In this document: in pieces, positions 40,451 through 49,547 of the stretch
How positions within the stretch are numbered: the stretch's first letter is position 1
Layout: the number at the start of each line of letters is the position of its first letter
Assembly: GCF_030056795.1 (NCBI RefSeq)
Contig: NZ_JASHKQ010000001.1
Location: 1,488,001-1,552,000, forward strand
Origin: Rhodococcus sp. IEGM 1381
GTDB lineage: Bacteria > Actinomycetota > Actinomycetes > Mycobacteriales > Mycobacteriaceae
Reading direction: 5' to 3'
Length of the DNA stretch: 64,000 bases
Program-made: the position numbers and the translations under genes
Notes under the pieces: model-generated
What the model was told of the DNA's origin: nothing
The model's database searches: none
What the model saw: only the letters and a program-made list of their open reading frames with translations

Positions 40451-40873
40451 ATGAGCGATCTCGAGTACCTCGCCACTTTGCTTGCTGGACTGGATGCTGA
40501 GATTGCCCGAGTCTCCGCTGCCGAATCGGGCTCCGACGAGCAGCCATCTGCCGTCGACGACGCTGTCGATGCCGTGTTGCGGTTGCGCTCGAAGGTCAAG
40601 GCCGGTTACCCCGGCAAGAAGGCTTACTACATCGCAGTGTCGACCGATCCGAACGGCATCAGGGTCGAAGGAATTGCAGCCCTGCAGGGCAAACGCGCCC
40701 ACGAGCTGGTGCGAGACGGCGGTTGGATGCACGCGGATTCCAGCACCGTGCTCGATCTTCTCGATGACGATCAGATCAGTCGGTACAGAGCCGTCGCGGG
40801 ACGCGGCGTCGCGCAGACGTTTCGAGATTCGCGTGAATATCTTTCAGCGGCAATAGGTCTCGCCGACAAGTGA
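40451..40873 (+). CDS. Hypothetical protein, 140 residues
   Basis: From the ATG at 40451 (MSDLEYLATLLAGLDAEI). An acidic N-terminal helix is followed by LRLRSKVKAGYPGKKAYYIA, GIRVEGIAALQGKRAHELV and a C-terminal helix. I recognise no family. Charge-alternating helices and lack of signal or membrane segments suggest a small cytosolic protein. The frame extends upstream to 40307 but that part has no coding character. It stands alone between a decayed SDR and a convergent OYE gene, so no function can be inferred. Confidence 0.6.
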   Translation: MSDLEYLATLLAGLDAEIARVSAAESGSDEQPSAVDDAVDAVLRLRSKVKAGYPGKKAYYIAVSTDPNGIRVEGIAALQGKRAHELVRDGGWMHADSSTVLDLLDDDQISRYRAVAGRGVAQTFRDSREYLSAAIGLADK

Positions 40874-40916
40874 CCAATGGCAAGCCGGGGCCGTCTCGCT
40901 GACCGGTGTGACGCCT

Positions 40917-41996
40917 TTACACCGCGACTGTTTCGTCCATCGGTGCCGGTGGCAGTGGAGGCTGGGTGCGCTGCCACGTTGATCCGTAGCGCGTGTACTG
41001 GGCCGGAGGTTCGATCGGTTCCCGGAGTTCATCGGCGGCCGTGCGGACCCAGAACGGATCCTTGAGCATTTCGCGTCCGATGAGTACGACGTCAGCGCGT
41101 CCGTTACGCACGATGTCTTCCGCTTGCTGTCCGGATTCGATGCGCCCGACTGCGCCGGTGCGGATGCCGACCTCCCGCCGGATGCGCTCGGCTGCGGGAA
41201 CTTGGAATCCGGGAAACGAGGACACCTTGACCGGTGCGGAGCCGCCCGACGAGACGTCGATGAGATCTACGCCCTGTTCTTTCATCCACCTACCGAAGAC
41301 GACGTAGTCGTCGGGGGTGTTTCCTTCGTCGACGTAGTCGGTCGAGGAAATCCGGACGAACAGGGGGCCACTCCACTCGTCGCGCACCGCGTCGAGAACT
41401 TCGCGGACGATGCGGTAGCGGCCCACATGATCGCCGCCGTACTCGTCGGTTCGCTGGTTCGAGATCGGGGAGAGGAATTCGTTGAGCAGGAAGCCGTGGG
41501 CAGCGTGAACTTCGATGACGTCGAACCCGGCTTCGATTGCGCGGTGGGTGGCGGCGCGGAACGCGTCCACGATGTCCGCGATGCCCTCCTGGGTCAGTTC
41601 CTCGGGGACGCGGGATTCCGGGCCCCAGGCGATCGCAGAGGGAGCGACGGCGGTGCGCTCGGGTATCCCCAGTTGGCGTCCGGCGTGGCCGATTTGCACA
41701 CCCATTCGTCCGCCGACCAGGTGTACGGCGTCGACGATGCGGCTCAGGTTCGGGATCTGGGAGTCATCCCAGATCCCGAGGTCGCCTGGGCCGATCGGGC
41801 CGTTCGAGGTGACCGCAGCGGTCTCGGTCATGACCAGACCCGCGCCGCCGAGTGCGCGGGCTCCGTAGTGCATGACGTGGAAGTCGGTTGCGACTCCCTC
41901 GGCCGTGGCCGAGTGCATGCACATCGGTGACATGGCGACACGGTTCCGAAAGGTCACTCCGCGGATTTCGTACGGCTCGAGCAGTGTTGAAGACAA
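40917..41996 (-). CDS. Old Yellow Enzyme, YqjM-like ene-reductase
   Basis: 359 residues from a TTG at 41996 preceded by CAGGAG at 6 bp. FMN-binding and catalytic segments: FRNRVAMSPMCMHSA (YqjM-type Cys), QIGHAGRQ, EVHAAHGFLLNEFLSP followed by NQRTDEYGG, DVSSGG and RADVVLIGREML. NADPH-dependent reduction of activated C=C bonds is the family activity. A longer frame reaches 42209 but the added part is non-conserved. It lies 86 bp downstream of a 5'-truncated NTF2-like gene on the same strand, so its original promoter may be lost. Confidence 0.92.
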   Translation of the reverse strand: MSSTLLEPYEIRGVTFRNRVAMSPMCMHSATAEGVATDFHVMHYGARALGGAGLVMTETAAVTSNGPIGPGDLGIWDDSQIPNLSRIVDAVHLVGGRMGVQIGHAGRQLGIPERTAVAPSAIAWGPESRVPEELTQEGIADIVDAFRAATHRAIEAGFDVIEVHAAHGFLLNEFLSPISNQRTDEYGGDHVGRYRIVREVLDAVRDEWSGPLFVRISSTDYVDEGNTPDDYVVFGRWMKEQGVDLIDVSSGGSAPVKVSSFPGFQVPAAERIRREVGIRTGAVGRIESGQQAEDIVRNGRADVVLIGREMLKDPFWVRTAADELREPIEPPAQYTRYGSTWQRTQPPLPPAPMDETVAV

Positions 41997-42081
41997 GGGG
42001 AACTCCTGAATTGCTGGCAACCCGGCAGCGAAAGATGATGGAACGAGGCCGGCAGCCCCGATGTCGGCGGCGGTTACGGTG

Positions 42082-42309
42082 TCAGTTCGTGGTCGTGGAG
42101 TGTGTGTGGAACGTCTTTGCCACGATCTGCCACTCACCGTCGGCCTCGAGCAGGTGAAAGAAGTCGCTGAACCGGAAGCCGTCGAGGTTGTCGGAGTCGA
42201 CGCGCGCACTGGCGACAGTGCCGACGATGTCGACGGTCACGATTGCCGAGTTGGGGGTCGAAGGCTTGAAATCGTTGCCGATTCCATTGAAGAGCGCCTG
42301 AACGGGGAC
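42082..42309 (-). pseudogene. 5'-truncated NTF2/SnoaL-like (putative lumazine-binding) gene
   Basis: The retained part reads VPVQALFNGIGNDFKPSTPN, VTVDIVGTVASARVDSDN, FRFSDFFHLLEADGEWQIVA and KTFHTHS, the C-terminal two thirds of a small NTF2-like protein. Conserved sequence stops abruptly at about 42309, where a truncated hydrolase begins on the other strand. Beyond that the frame continues as antisense of the hydrolase. The N-terminal helices and the promoter are missing. Confidence 0.8.
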
Positions 42310-42974
42310 TTCGACACGGTATCGGTCGATCTTCCGGGCTTCGGCAACAGTCCTCCCCTGCCGGAGGGAGACACCCCGACCCCGCACCGTCTCGCCGACT
42401 ACCTCGAGACGGTTCTCGACGAATTGGGTTGGTCCACTGCCCATCTCGTCGGAAACTCACTCGGCGCTTGGGTCTCGTTGGAGCTCGCCCGGCGTGGTCG
42501 GGCGAGCTCGGTATGCGCGCTCATGCCCGCAGGCTTGTGGCGCTCGACCGGAGGTGTGGGTCACCAGCGACGAAAAGCACTCTTCGCGATGTGGACCAAC
42601 GGAACGCGGCTACCGATGGCAGGTTCGCTGATCCGCAATGCGGCGGTGCGTAGTTCGGGTTGTTCGGGTTGTTCGGCCGTCCGTGGCGCATTCCCGCAGC
42701 CGACGCCGTCGGTGATGCGGAGAATTTGCGCACCTGTGATTTCGCTCGGACCATGTCTGCTCTCGACGGCACCCGATTCGAGGGCGGCGCATAGATATCG
42801 GTCCCTGTCACGGTGTTGTTCGGTGGTCGGGATCCACTGATCCGCGTCCGGGAAACCGACCTGGGGCTGCTTCCCGACTCGACGAAAGTCCTGTTCGAGA
42901 GGCATCTGGGCCACGTTCCTACCTGGGACGATCCGGACTTGGTGTCGCGCATCGTCAGGGAATCGACTCCGTAG
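42304..42974 (+). pseudogene. Alpha/beta hydrolase remnant: 5' truncated, frameshifted, with a nonsense codon
   Basis: Begins inside the fold at GDFDTVSVDLPGFGNSPPLP and keeps the nucleophile elbow VGNSLGAW (GNSLG). Coding continues to about 42650, then shifts frame to GLFGRPWRIPAADAVGDAEN and DGTRFEGG. An in-frame TAG at 42792-42794 interrupts it before VPVTVLFGGRDPLIRV (Asp region) and ERHLGHVPTWDDPDLV (His region), ending at 42974. The N-terminal 40 or so residues are absent. Confidence 0.88.
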
Positions 42975-43193
42975 GCGTTGCACGCGAGGGCCACCTGGCA
43001 TCGGTTCAATCCGATTGCACGACAACATGATCTGTGTCGGCAAGAGCCTGGAGATCACGTAGTCGACGCTCAACGTAGGTGACCGTGACTGTGTACCATG
43101 GTCGAGTTTTCGTACCGGACGGTTTCGGGAGGTCGCTCACCTTCCGATGATGTCGGTCGGGAGCCCGCAGCCGTGCCGCGATGCCTACAGCTC

Positions 43194-43222
43194 TTGTTAT
43201 TACCGGCGGTTACAGATACATT
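43194..43222 (+). promoter_or_regulatory. Probable promoter of the MFS exporter gene
   Basis: TTGTTA (43194-43199), 17 bp, TACATT (43217-43222), 40 bp before the exporter ATG. A weak TATG...CATA repeat follows at 43232-43247 and could be a repressor site. Both assignments are by eye. Confidence 0.4.
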
Positions 43223-43261
43223 TCTGGCTTGGTATGTTGACCAGCATAGAACGGGATCGAA

Positions 43262-44872
43262 ATGACATCTCAGATCGACGCGTCGAAGACCTCACAGCAG
43301 GTCCGCCGACGATGGTTGGTGCTCGCCATCATCTGCGCCGCAGAATTGTTGGTCGTGCTCGACAACACCATCGTGAACGTTGCGCTGCCCACCATGGGAG
43401 TGCAACTGCAGTCCAGCTTCAGCGGCCTGCAGTGGGTGGTCGACGCTTACACGCTGAGCTTCGCCGGGCTTCTATTGGCATTCGGGCACCTGGGGGACCG
43501 ATTCGGTCGCCGACGCATCATGGCGATCGGCTTGGTCGGCATCGCGGCTATGTCGGTCGCCGGCGCATTCGCAACTGACCTCGGCCAGGTCATCGCTGCG
43601 CGAGCGGCGATGGGAGTCTTCGCAGCGGCGGTCTTTCCGGCCACGCTTGCGTTGATCATCAACATATTCACCGACGTCAAGGAGCGGGCTCTTGCGATCG
43701 CGGCATGGACGGCGATGGCAGGGTTCGCAATCGCGATCGGACCCAGCGCGGGCGGCTTTCTGCTGCAGCATTTCTCGTGGCACTCGGTGTTCTGGATCAA
43801 CGTCCCGGTAGCCCTGGTGGTACTCGTCGGCGTACTCGTCGCAGTCCCCGAGTCCAAAGCTTCTCATGTCGGTCGCTTCGACTCGGTGGGTCTCGTTCTC
43901 TCGCTCGTCGGTGTGACCGGATTGGTATGGGCCATCATCGAAGCGCCACATCTGGGCTGGCTGTCCACCATCTCGGTGGTCTTCTACGTGCTATCAGCGC
44001 TGGTGCTTGTGGTCTTCGTGTGGTGGGAATTGCGGAATCCGTCGCCGATTCTGGACATGCGTTTGTTCCGAATTCGACGGTTCTCACTGCCCGCCTTGGC
44101 AATTGGAGTCGCTTACTTCAGTATGTTCGGATTCCTGTTCATGATCACCCAATATTTCCAGGGTGTGATGGAATTGAGTCCGCTCGAATTCGGAGTTCAC
44201 ACTCTCCCTTTCGCCGCGTCGATCGCGGTAGGTGCGCCAGTGGCCACCGTGCTCGCGCAGCGAATCGGCACTACCGCACTGATCGTGACAGGTCTGGTCA
44301 TCATGTCCTCCGGCATGCTGATTGCGGGTCAGACGAAGGTCGACACTCCGTACTTCGGTCCCGTCCTACTGTCGATGGTGCTGATGGGGCTCGGCTTAGC
44401 CATCGTTCAGGGGCCGGCGACCGAGTCGATCATGTCGTCCGTGATGCTGGACGAAGCCGGAGCGGGGTCTGCCGTCAACGACACCACCCGCGAGATCGGG
44501 GGAACTTTGGGTGTAGCAGTGCTGGGTTCGATCATGGCGTCGATCTACACCACGTCGGTGAAACCCGTGGTCGATGCCGTTCCGGACACCCTCATGAATC
44601 CGGACCAGAAGAACTTCGCTCGGGAAACGGTGATCAGCGTGATCGAAATCGTCAAGTCGCCTACCCCGGCGCTGTTCGAAAGCGCAAAGGCAGATCTGAT
44701 CCTCAACCTGAAAACTGCTGCGCTGGAGGGCTTTCAATTGGCCTCCTACGTCACGGTCGGAGCCTCGATTCTGTGTGCAGTGGCGGTCGCCGTGTTTCTG
44801 CCCTGGTCGCCTTCGAGTGGTGACAGCGTGTTGTTGGTGCCTGGGCGCAGTACCAGAGACGAGACCCACTGA
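43262..44872 (+). CDS. EmrB/QacA-type multidrug MFS exporter (14 TM)
   Basis: 536 residues, with about 14 membrane segments. DHA2-family motifs: LDNTIVNVALP in TM1 (motif D1), RFGRRRIM between TM2 and TM3 (motif A), and GPSAGGFLLQHFSWHSVFWINVP (motif C and following). Proton-driven drug or metabolite efflux is the family role. A TetR gene follows 101 bp downstream in the same direction and is the likely local regulator. No sign of decay. Confidence 0.94.
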   Translation: MTSQIDASKTSQQVRRRWLVLAIICAAELLVVLDNTIVNVALPTMGVQLQSSFSGLQWVVDAYTLSFAGLLLAFGHLGDRFGRRRIMAIGLVGIAAMSVAGAFATDLGQVIAARAAMGVFAAAVFPATLALIINIFTDVKERALAIAAWTAMAGFAIAIGPSAGGFLLQHFSWHSVFWINVPVALVVLVGVLVAVPESKASHVGRFDSVGLVLSLVGVTGLVWAIIEAPHLGWLSTISVVFYVLSALVLVVFVWWELRNPSPILDMRLFRIRRFSLPALAIGVAYFSMFGFLFMITQYFQGVMELSPLEFGVHTLPFAASIAVGAPVATVLAQRIGTTALIVTGLVIMSSGMLIAGQTKVDTPYFGPVLLSMVLMGLGLAIVQGPATESIMSSVMLDEAGAGSAVNDTTREIGGTLGVAVLGSIMASIYTTSVKPVVDAVPDTLMNPDQKNFARETVISVIEIVKSPTPALFESAKADLILNLKTAALEGFQLASYVTVGASILCAVAVAVFLPWSPSSGDSVLLVPGRSTRDETH

Positions 44873-44973
44873 GACGGTGCACAGACTCATCGGAGTGCCC
44901 TGCAGTTCGTCGGCGGCGTGGCGCGCCTTGTTATGATCGGCGGCATAGTCGAAGCCGACCCGAAAGGTGCACC

Positions 44974-45555
44974 ATGCCGAGACGGTCGACCGCACGCGAA
45001 GACATGCTGCGAAGCGCCATCGCGTTGTTCAGACAGAGGGGCGTCGAGGCAACGTCCGTCGCCGACGTTCTGGAACATGCGGGTGCTCCGCGAGGCTCCG
45101 TGTACCACCACTTTCCGCAGGGTCGGCCACAGCTTGTGGAAGAGGCAACCCGGTCTGCCGGTACTTTCATGGGTTCGATGATCTCGGCAGGATTGACGAC
45201 CCTCGGTCCGCTGCGGACGGTAGAGGCAATCATTTCCGGATTTCGTGATCAGCTACTGGCAACCGATTTCGCATCAGGGTGTCCGGTGGCCTCTGTCGCG
45301 ATCGAAGGGCCCCAGAGTCCAGCCGCGCTGGCTGCGGCGGGGGAGTCGTTCACCTCGTGGGAGGAGACGATCGCGGCGTCACTGTGGCAGCACGGAATCG
45401 ATCCGGATCGCGCCCACGGGTTGGCGACGATGGCACTCTCGGCCATCGAAGGGGCATTGTTGCTGTGCAAGGCCCAGCGGAGCACCAGGGCGCTGGACCG
45501 CGTCGAGAAAGAAGTGATGATCCTGCTCAGCGGGGTCGTCGTTTCACCGCGGTAG
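44974..45555 (+). CDS. TetR-family regulator (LmrA/YxaF-like)
   Basis: 193 residues. The helix-turn-helix lies in residues 5-50: REDMLRSAIALFRQRGVEAT, SVADVLEHAGAPRGSVYHHFPQGR. The C-terminal domain (FASGCPVASVAIEG, HGLATMALSAIEGALLL) matches the LmrA/YxaF-type ligand domain that often governs adjacent efflux pumps. It follows the EmrB-type exporter and is best read as its repressor. Confidence 0.93.
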   Translation: MPRRSTAREDMLRSAIALFRQRGVEATSVADVLEHAGAPRGSVYHHFPQGRPQLVEEATRSAGTFMGSMISAGLTTLGPLRTVEAIISGFRDQLLATDFASGCPVASVAIEGPQSPAALAAAGESFTSWEETIAASLWQHGIDPDRAHGLATMALSAIEGALLLCKAQRSTRALDRVEKEVMILLSGVVVSPR

Positions 45556-45652
45556 CCGAGTCACGCGGCACCGTACACGCGCCGACCTTCTGAAAGCACC
45601 GGCGAGACATCTGCTCGACGGACGGTCGCCCTGTCGTCCGGTGAATCTCGAA

Positions 45653-46312
45653 TCAGCTCTGCGGGCCGACGGCGAGAACCTCGAAATCGTTGGCTCTGAT
45701 GCGCCGCGCGGCGTCGGATCCGAGCGCGACCAGGCAGGCGGCAACACCTCGTCGACTCAGGGCAACCTCGCCGTCGAGCCATTTCGCTACTACCTCGGAT
45801 GCGCCGGCGATGAGCAGGTGTGCTGTCATTTTCGCGCGCGGGTCGGGCGAACTGCTTCCGGTCAGGGCCTCGAGGATGCTGTCGACAAATTGTGCGACGG
45901 CTCGGTCCTTCGAGTCGCGCAGACCTCTGTTGCCTGCGGCTTCCAGGTACAGCTTGGCCATTCTTGCGTCGTCGAATGTCGCGAGAATTGCCTCCACGGC
46001 GGCCGCGATGAGGCCGCCGACTGCGTCGTCGACCGGTTCGTACGGGGTGGCCGCGATGTGGGCGCTGACGGCGGCCAGGGAGCTCTCGAGTACCTCGACC
46101 GCAAGGCTGTCGAGATTGTCGTACTGCTCGTAGAAGTGGCGCTTCGATACGCCCGCTCGTTCGCACACCAAGCCCACGGTGAGTGCGCCGATGCCGTGTT
46201 CTTGGACGAGGTCCAGCAAGGCCCCCGTGAGTCGGCCTGCCCGTGCCGATCGTCGCTCCGATGCGCTTTCGCCTCGGTAGGACCGTTCGGCGACCTCGTT
46301 CGGTGGGTTCAC
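45653..46312 (-). CDS. TetR-family regulator divergent from the linalool isomerase-like operon
   Basis: 219 residues from a GTG at 46312. Helix-turn-helix segment GALTVGLVCERAGVSKRHFYEQYDNLDSL is clear, and the C-terminal region is a normal TetR ligand domain. A promoter and a 24-bp palindrome sit in the divergent gap, so it most likely represses the operon starting at 46415. A terpene alcohol or its product would be a logical ligand; that is inference. Confidence 0.92.
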   Translation of the reverse strand: MNPPNEVAERSYRGESASERRSARAGRLTGALLDLVQEHGIGALTVGLVCERAGVSKRHFYEQYDNLDSLAVEVLESSLAAVSAHIAATPYEPVDDAVGGLIAAAVEAILATFDDARMAKLYLEAAGNRGLRDSKDRAVAQFVDSILEALTGSSSPDPRAKMTAHLLIAGASEVVAKWLDGEVALSRRGVAACLVALGSDAARRIRANDFEVLAVGPQS

Positions 46313-46350
46313 GTGCCCCAGCCTGCCATCTCGTTTGTTGGTGGTCGCTC

Positions 46351-46400
46351 TTGACTGAGAATTGCCGTTGACCTATAACTAAAACCGTACCGTTTCAGTT
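46351..46400 (+). promoter_or_regulatory. Sigma-70-like promoter overlapped by a palindromic TetR operator
   Basis: TTGACT (46351-46356), 17 bp, TATAAC (46374-46379). A 24-bp palindrome follows at 46377-46400: AACTAAAACCG, TA, CCGTTTCAGTT, arms matching 9 of 11. The operator covers the expected transcript start, a simple steric-repression design, presumably for the divergent TetR. Confidence 0.75.
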
Positions 46401-46414
46401 TCGGAAAGGGAGCC

Positions 46415-46582
46415 ATGATCTGTTGTGTGGTGCCGCTGCTCGTGTTGGCCGGCATGTCCAAGCTCTTTCATGCGTTCTCCGGACGGACGGCGGGTGAAGC
46501 CGCCGGTTCGGCCTCGATGCCGCCCGTCGCCACTCGAACGGTGAACATTCGTTACTCCTCCGACGCGGCAGTCCTCTCGTGA
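46415..46582 (+). CDS. Small ORF (55 residues) translationally coupled to the linalool isomerase-like gene
   Basis: An ATG with GGGAG four bases upstream begins a 55-residue frame. It has a hydrophobic start (MICCVVPLLVLAGMSKLFHA) and a polar Ala/Ser-rich tail, and its TGA overlaps the next gene's GTG (GTGA). It is the first reading frame after the TTGACT/TATAAC promoter. It resembles no family I know. It could be a small membrane partner of the next protein or a leader peptide coupling translation. Confidence 0.6.
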   Translation: MICCVVPLLVLAGMSKLFHAFSGRTAGEAAGSASMPPVATRTVNIRYSSDAAVLS

Positions 46583-48507
46583 CGACGACGCACGACACCC
46601 GCGCCGGTCGGTGGGTCGCGGCGCGCCAGTTGCCCGTCGATGTGCCGCTGATTCCATCCGCCACGCGAAACACCCTGCGCAGAGCGGCAACGGTGTATAT
46701 GGCAGTGTGGATTGCGGGGGGACTGCTTCTCGCGTTCGGAAACAACCGAGCCGGGGTGCTCGGCGCGGGGATGATGGTGCCGGGCGGGGGCCACCTTGCA
46801 TCCGGTCACGTCGTGCACGCAGTCGTCGCGATGCTCGTATTCGTATCGGCTCTGCTGGTGTGGTGGATGATCGGTGCCGTCGTTGCGCCGATAGTCGTGT
46901 GGGTCGGCTTTGCGATCGAAGCAACTGCGACCGCGGGGCACGCGCATTCGACCACGACCCTCGTCATCATCACGGCCTGCCTGATCCCCGGACTGTCCGC
47001 TGCCGCGTTGTCGGTGCACGCCGTTCGTCACCGTGCTCAGATCGCACGCGCGCGAACCATCAACACAGAGTTGTCCGCCGTTCGCTACTTCGAGTCCGCT
47101 GTGCCGTCCACTCCGGAGCCGCCCGTCGCCGAGGCATCCGCAGAAGATCTCGCTCACCTTCGATTCGCTGTGGATCTGGCGCTTCAGCCGCTGGACGAGT
47201 TCGCCGGTTTCGATCGGCGCGACCAGTTCAGGGAGGCCGCGCTTCGGTATCAACTGTCCATCCTCGGTTACGCGTTGTCGATGTACAGGTTCACCCATAC
47301 CCCTGCGTTCTCGGGATATCTGGGTGAGTCTCAGGAGCGGGCCGTCCTGAAGATGGGCGATCGGCGGGTCTGGGGATATTGGGCAGCCGAGAATGCCTGG
47401 GGCAGAATGTCATTGAATCGTGATCCGGTCGAGAATCGGGACAACGTCATGTTGACGGGATGGCAGGGTGCCGCGGTCGGCATGTACGAAAGTTTCGGCG
47501 ACGACCGGTTCTCCAGGCCCGGTGGGCTGACGTACACGTGGTCCGAATCGGAAAAGTACGAACACGATTTCACCCGACTTGCGGAGTCCATCCACCGCAA
47601 CATGAAGCGGTCTCCGTACACACTGTTCTCCTGCGAACCGCGGTGGATCTACCCGGTGTGCAACACCTTCGGCGTCAACACCTTGATCTTGCACGATCGG
47701 CTGCACGGCACGGATTTCTACGCCGAGCTCCGCGACGACATCGAGCACGCGTACGAGCGGGAGTTTCAGCGACCCGACGGACGGTTGATCGGCGTGCGCA
47801 ACGAAACACTCGGGTTGACGTGGAACATCTGGGCCAGCGAGGGTGTGAGCCTGCCGACCACGTACTGGATGAACGCCTTCCTGCCGGACCAAGCGCACCG
47901 GGCATGGTGGCTACTGCGGCGCAATGCATTGACCTACGACGGTGAACGATATGTGCTTCCTCGAAATGCGGGGAACCGATGCGATGTCGGCAGCTACTCG
48001 TTCGGCAGCGACTCGTTCTCGCAGACATTCCTGTCCCTCTCCGCGCGGGAGATGGGGGACAACGATGTAGCCGATGCCGCGTTCGCTTACGTGGACGGCA
48101 AAGAGGAGGTGACTCGCCACAGTGGCGTCGCAAGATACTCGGGACTGTCGACCCAGGGCAATCTGTATTCGCTGATGGCGCGCTTTGCCCGTCCGTCAGT
48201 CAATCGCGACCTGATCGGTGCCGGACTTCCTACACACTGGATTACGGGCCCGCGCTTGGCCGAGGTCGCGTATCCCCAAGTGCTGGTTGCGAAAGCGGTC
48301 ACCGACGGCCGAGCTCTCGACCTGGTGTTGCGGCCGGGATCGGCGTGCGCTCGAACCGCGGTGGTCGTAGATCGACTGCGGCCCCACTCTTCTTATGCTC
48401 TTCGCGGCGGTATCGACGAGTCGGTCGTCGCGGATTCGGCAGGAAAGGCCGTGCTGCATTTCGATCTCGAAGATCGCACCGTGCTGCGATTGGAGCCGAC
48501 GTGGTGA
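46579..48507 (+). CDS. Membrane-anchored linalool dehydratase/isomerase-family protein
   Basis: 642 residues. Residues 30-160 hold about four membrane segments. The remainder matches the linalool dehydratase/isomerase family: YWAAENAWGRMSLNRDPV, NVMLTGWQGAAVGMYESFGD, then LFSCEPRWIYPVCN with Cys352 and Cys361. Nine-residue spacing equals that of the paired active-site Cys in Castellaniella LDI. A membrane N-terminus is as described for the Thauera linalool isomerase. Such enzymes isomerise or dehydrate tertiary and primary monoterpene alcohols. Start GTG overlaps the small ORF stop; the gene overlaps the MpaB-like gene by GTGA. Confidence 0.88.
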   Translation: MTTTHDTRAGRWVAARQLPVDVPLIPSATRNTLRRAATVYMAVWIAGGLLLAFGNNRAGVLGAGMMVPGGGHLASGHVVHAVVAMLVFVSALLVWWMIGAVVAPIVVWVGFAIEATATAGHAHSTTTLVIITACLIPGLSAAALSVHAVRHRAQIARARTINTELSAVRYFESAVPSTPEPPVAEASAEDLAHLRFAVDLALQPLDEFAGFDRRDQFREAALRYQLSILGYALSMYRFTHTPAFSGYLGESQERAVLKMGDRRVWGYWAAENAWGRMSLNRDPVENRDNVMLTGWQGAAVGMYESFGDDRFSRPGGLTYTWSESEKYEHDFTRLAESIHRNMKRSPYTLFSCEPRWIYPVCNTFGVNTLILHDRLHGTDFYAELRDDIEHAYEREFQRPDGRLIGVRNETLGLTWNIWASEGVSLPTTYWMNAFLPDQAHRAWWLLRRNALTYDGERYVLPRNAGNRCDVGSYSFGSDSFSQTFLSLSAREMGDNDVADAAFAYVDGKEEVTRHSGVARYSGLSTQGNLYSLMARFARPSVNRDLIGAGLPTHWITGPRLAEVAYPQVLVAKAVTDGRALDLVLRPGSACARTAVVVDRLRPHSSYALRGGIDESVVADSAGKAVLHFDLEDRTVLRLEPTW

Positions 48508-49394
48508 GACTGCGGCCCGGATTCACCGTCGGACGCACGATCCGCGCCCTCGATGAAGTGCGGGATGCCGACGAGATCGCGCGATGCTCACTGGTTGTGC
48601 TGCACGGTAATCCGGTACTTACCTACGCACTTTTCACGGTGGCCTTCATCGAGCAAGTCGCGATTCCGACGATGGCGCGGACGTTGTACCGGCGAGACAC
48701 CGGCGACATCATGGTGTTCCCTGCCCGGCGAAACGCCGACACGATCGTCTTCTTCGGTCAGCTGCTCGATCATGGACCGACCAGCACGGTGGGGCGGGCA
48801 TGGATCGAGCGACTCAATCAGATTCACTCGCATTTCCCGCTACGCAACGACGACTCGCTCTATACGTTGTCGACCCTGGCGCTGGATCCACATCAGATGA
48901 CAACCGCGGTTGGGAGATCGCCGTTCACGAGCGCCCAACTCGAAGCGCAGTGGCATTTCTGGCGTGCGGTGGCACAGGAACAGAAGATCGCGAACATTCC
49001 CGTCAGCCGGGAACTGATGCAGCGGTGGAGAGTCGAGTACGAGGAGCGCGAGTTCGCGACGAGCTTCGAGGGTCGGCAGGTGGCGCGATCGCTGATCGAC
49101 GATTTCGCCCGGTCGGCTCTACCCGTTCCGCTTCGCCGGTATGCCACCCAGATCATCTCGGCGATCTGCCCACCTCGGGTGCGGGAAGTGCATGAACTCC
49201 CAGAGCCCCGCCGCGCAATTCGGTGGGCCCTGCGCGCCCTGGTCGTCGGCTATTCGCTGTCTACGCCACTTCGTCTCGTCGACTTGGACAGATCCTTCGT
49301 TCGCCAGTTCGGCGGTGAGTGGATCGACCCATCCGACCCGGAGACGGTCGGGTATCAGAAGAACCGCGAACACGGCCACAGGCCCGGCACATAG
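48504..49394 (+). CDS. MpaB/latex-clearing-type oxygenase-like protein (DUF2236)
   Basis: 296 residues from a GTG overlapping the preceding stop (a GTG one codon earlier is equally possible). Helical protein with MARTLYRRDTGDIMVFPARR, NQIHSHFPLRNDDSLYTLSTLALDP and QWHFWRAVAQEQKIANIPVS, the segments seen in DUF2236 proteins. The family includes heme rubber oxygenase and fungal MpaB. His residues in HSHF could be ligands but that is unproved. Co-translation with the LDI-family gene suggests oxidation of an isoprenoid product. Confidence 0.75.
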   Translation: MRLRPGFTVGRTIRALDEVRDADEIARCSLVVLHGNPVLTYALFTVAFIEQVAIPTMARTLYRRDTGDIMVFPARRNADTIVFFGQLLDHGPTSTVGRAWIERLNQIHSHFPLRNDDSLYTLSTLALDPHQMTTAVGRSPFTSAQLEAQWHFWRAVAQEQKIANIPVSRELMQRWRVEYEEREFATSFEGRQVARSLIDDFARSALPVPLRRYATQIISAICPPRVREVHELPEPRRAIRWALRALVVGYSLSTPLRLVDLDRSFVRQFGGEWIDPSDPETVGYQKNREHGHRPGT

Positions 49395-49547
49395 GCCGAC
49401 ACCGACCGCATCGGCTACTTCCTCACCCCCCCGGCGAACCGGTCGCCGTACTCGTCGAAGCGGCAGGGGCGGCGTACGCTCGCGGCTCCTACAGTCGGCT
49501 CTGATCTCGTGGAGCCGAGCAGGCCTACCGAGAGTGGAGTGATACTC

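Noticed and set aside
40205..40732. Minus-strand ORF upstream of and across the 140-residue hypothetical gene
   Set aside because: A few residues look protein-like (PGEVCAGYRKALRWN) but no family or start site could be supported; the plus-strand frame is more convincing.
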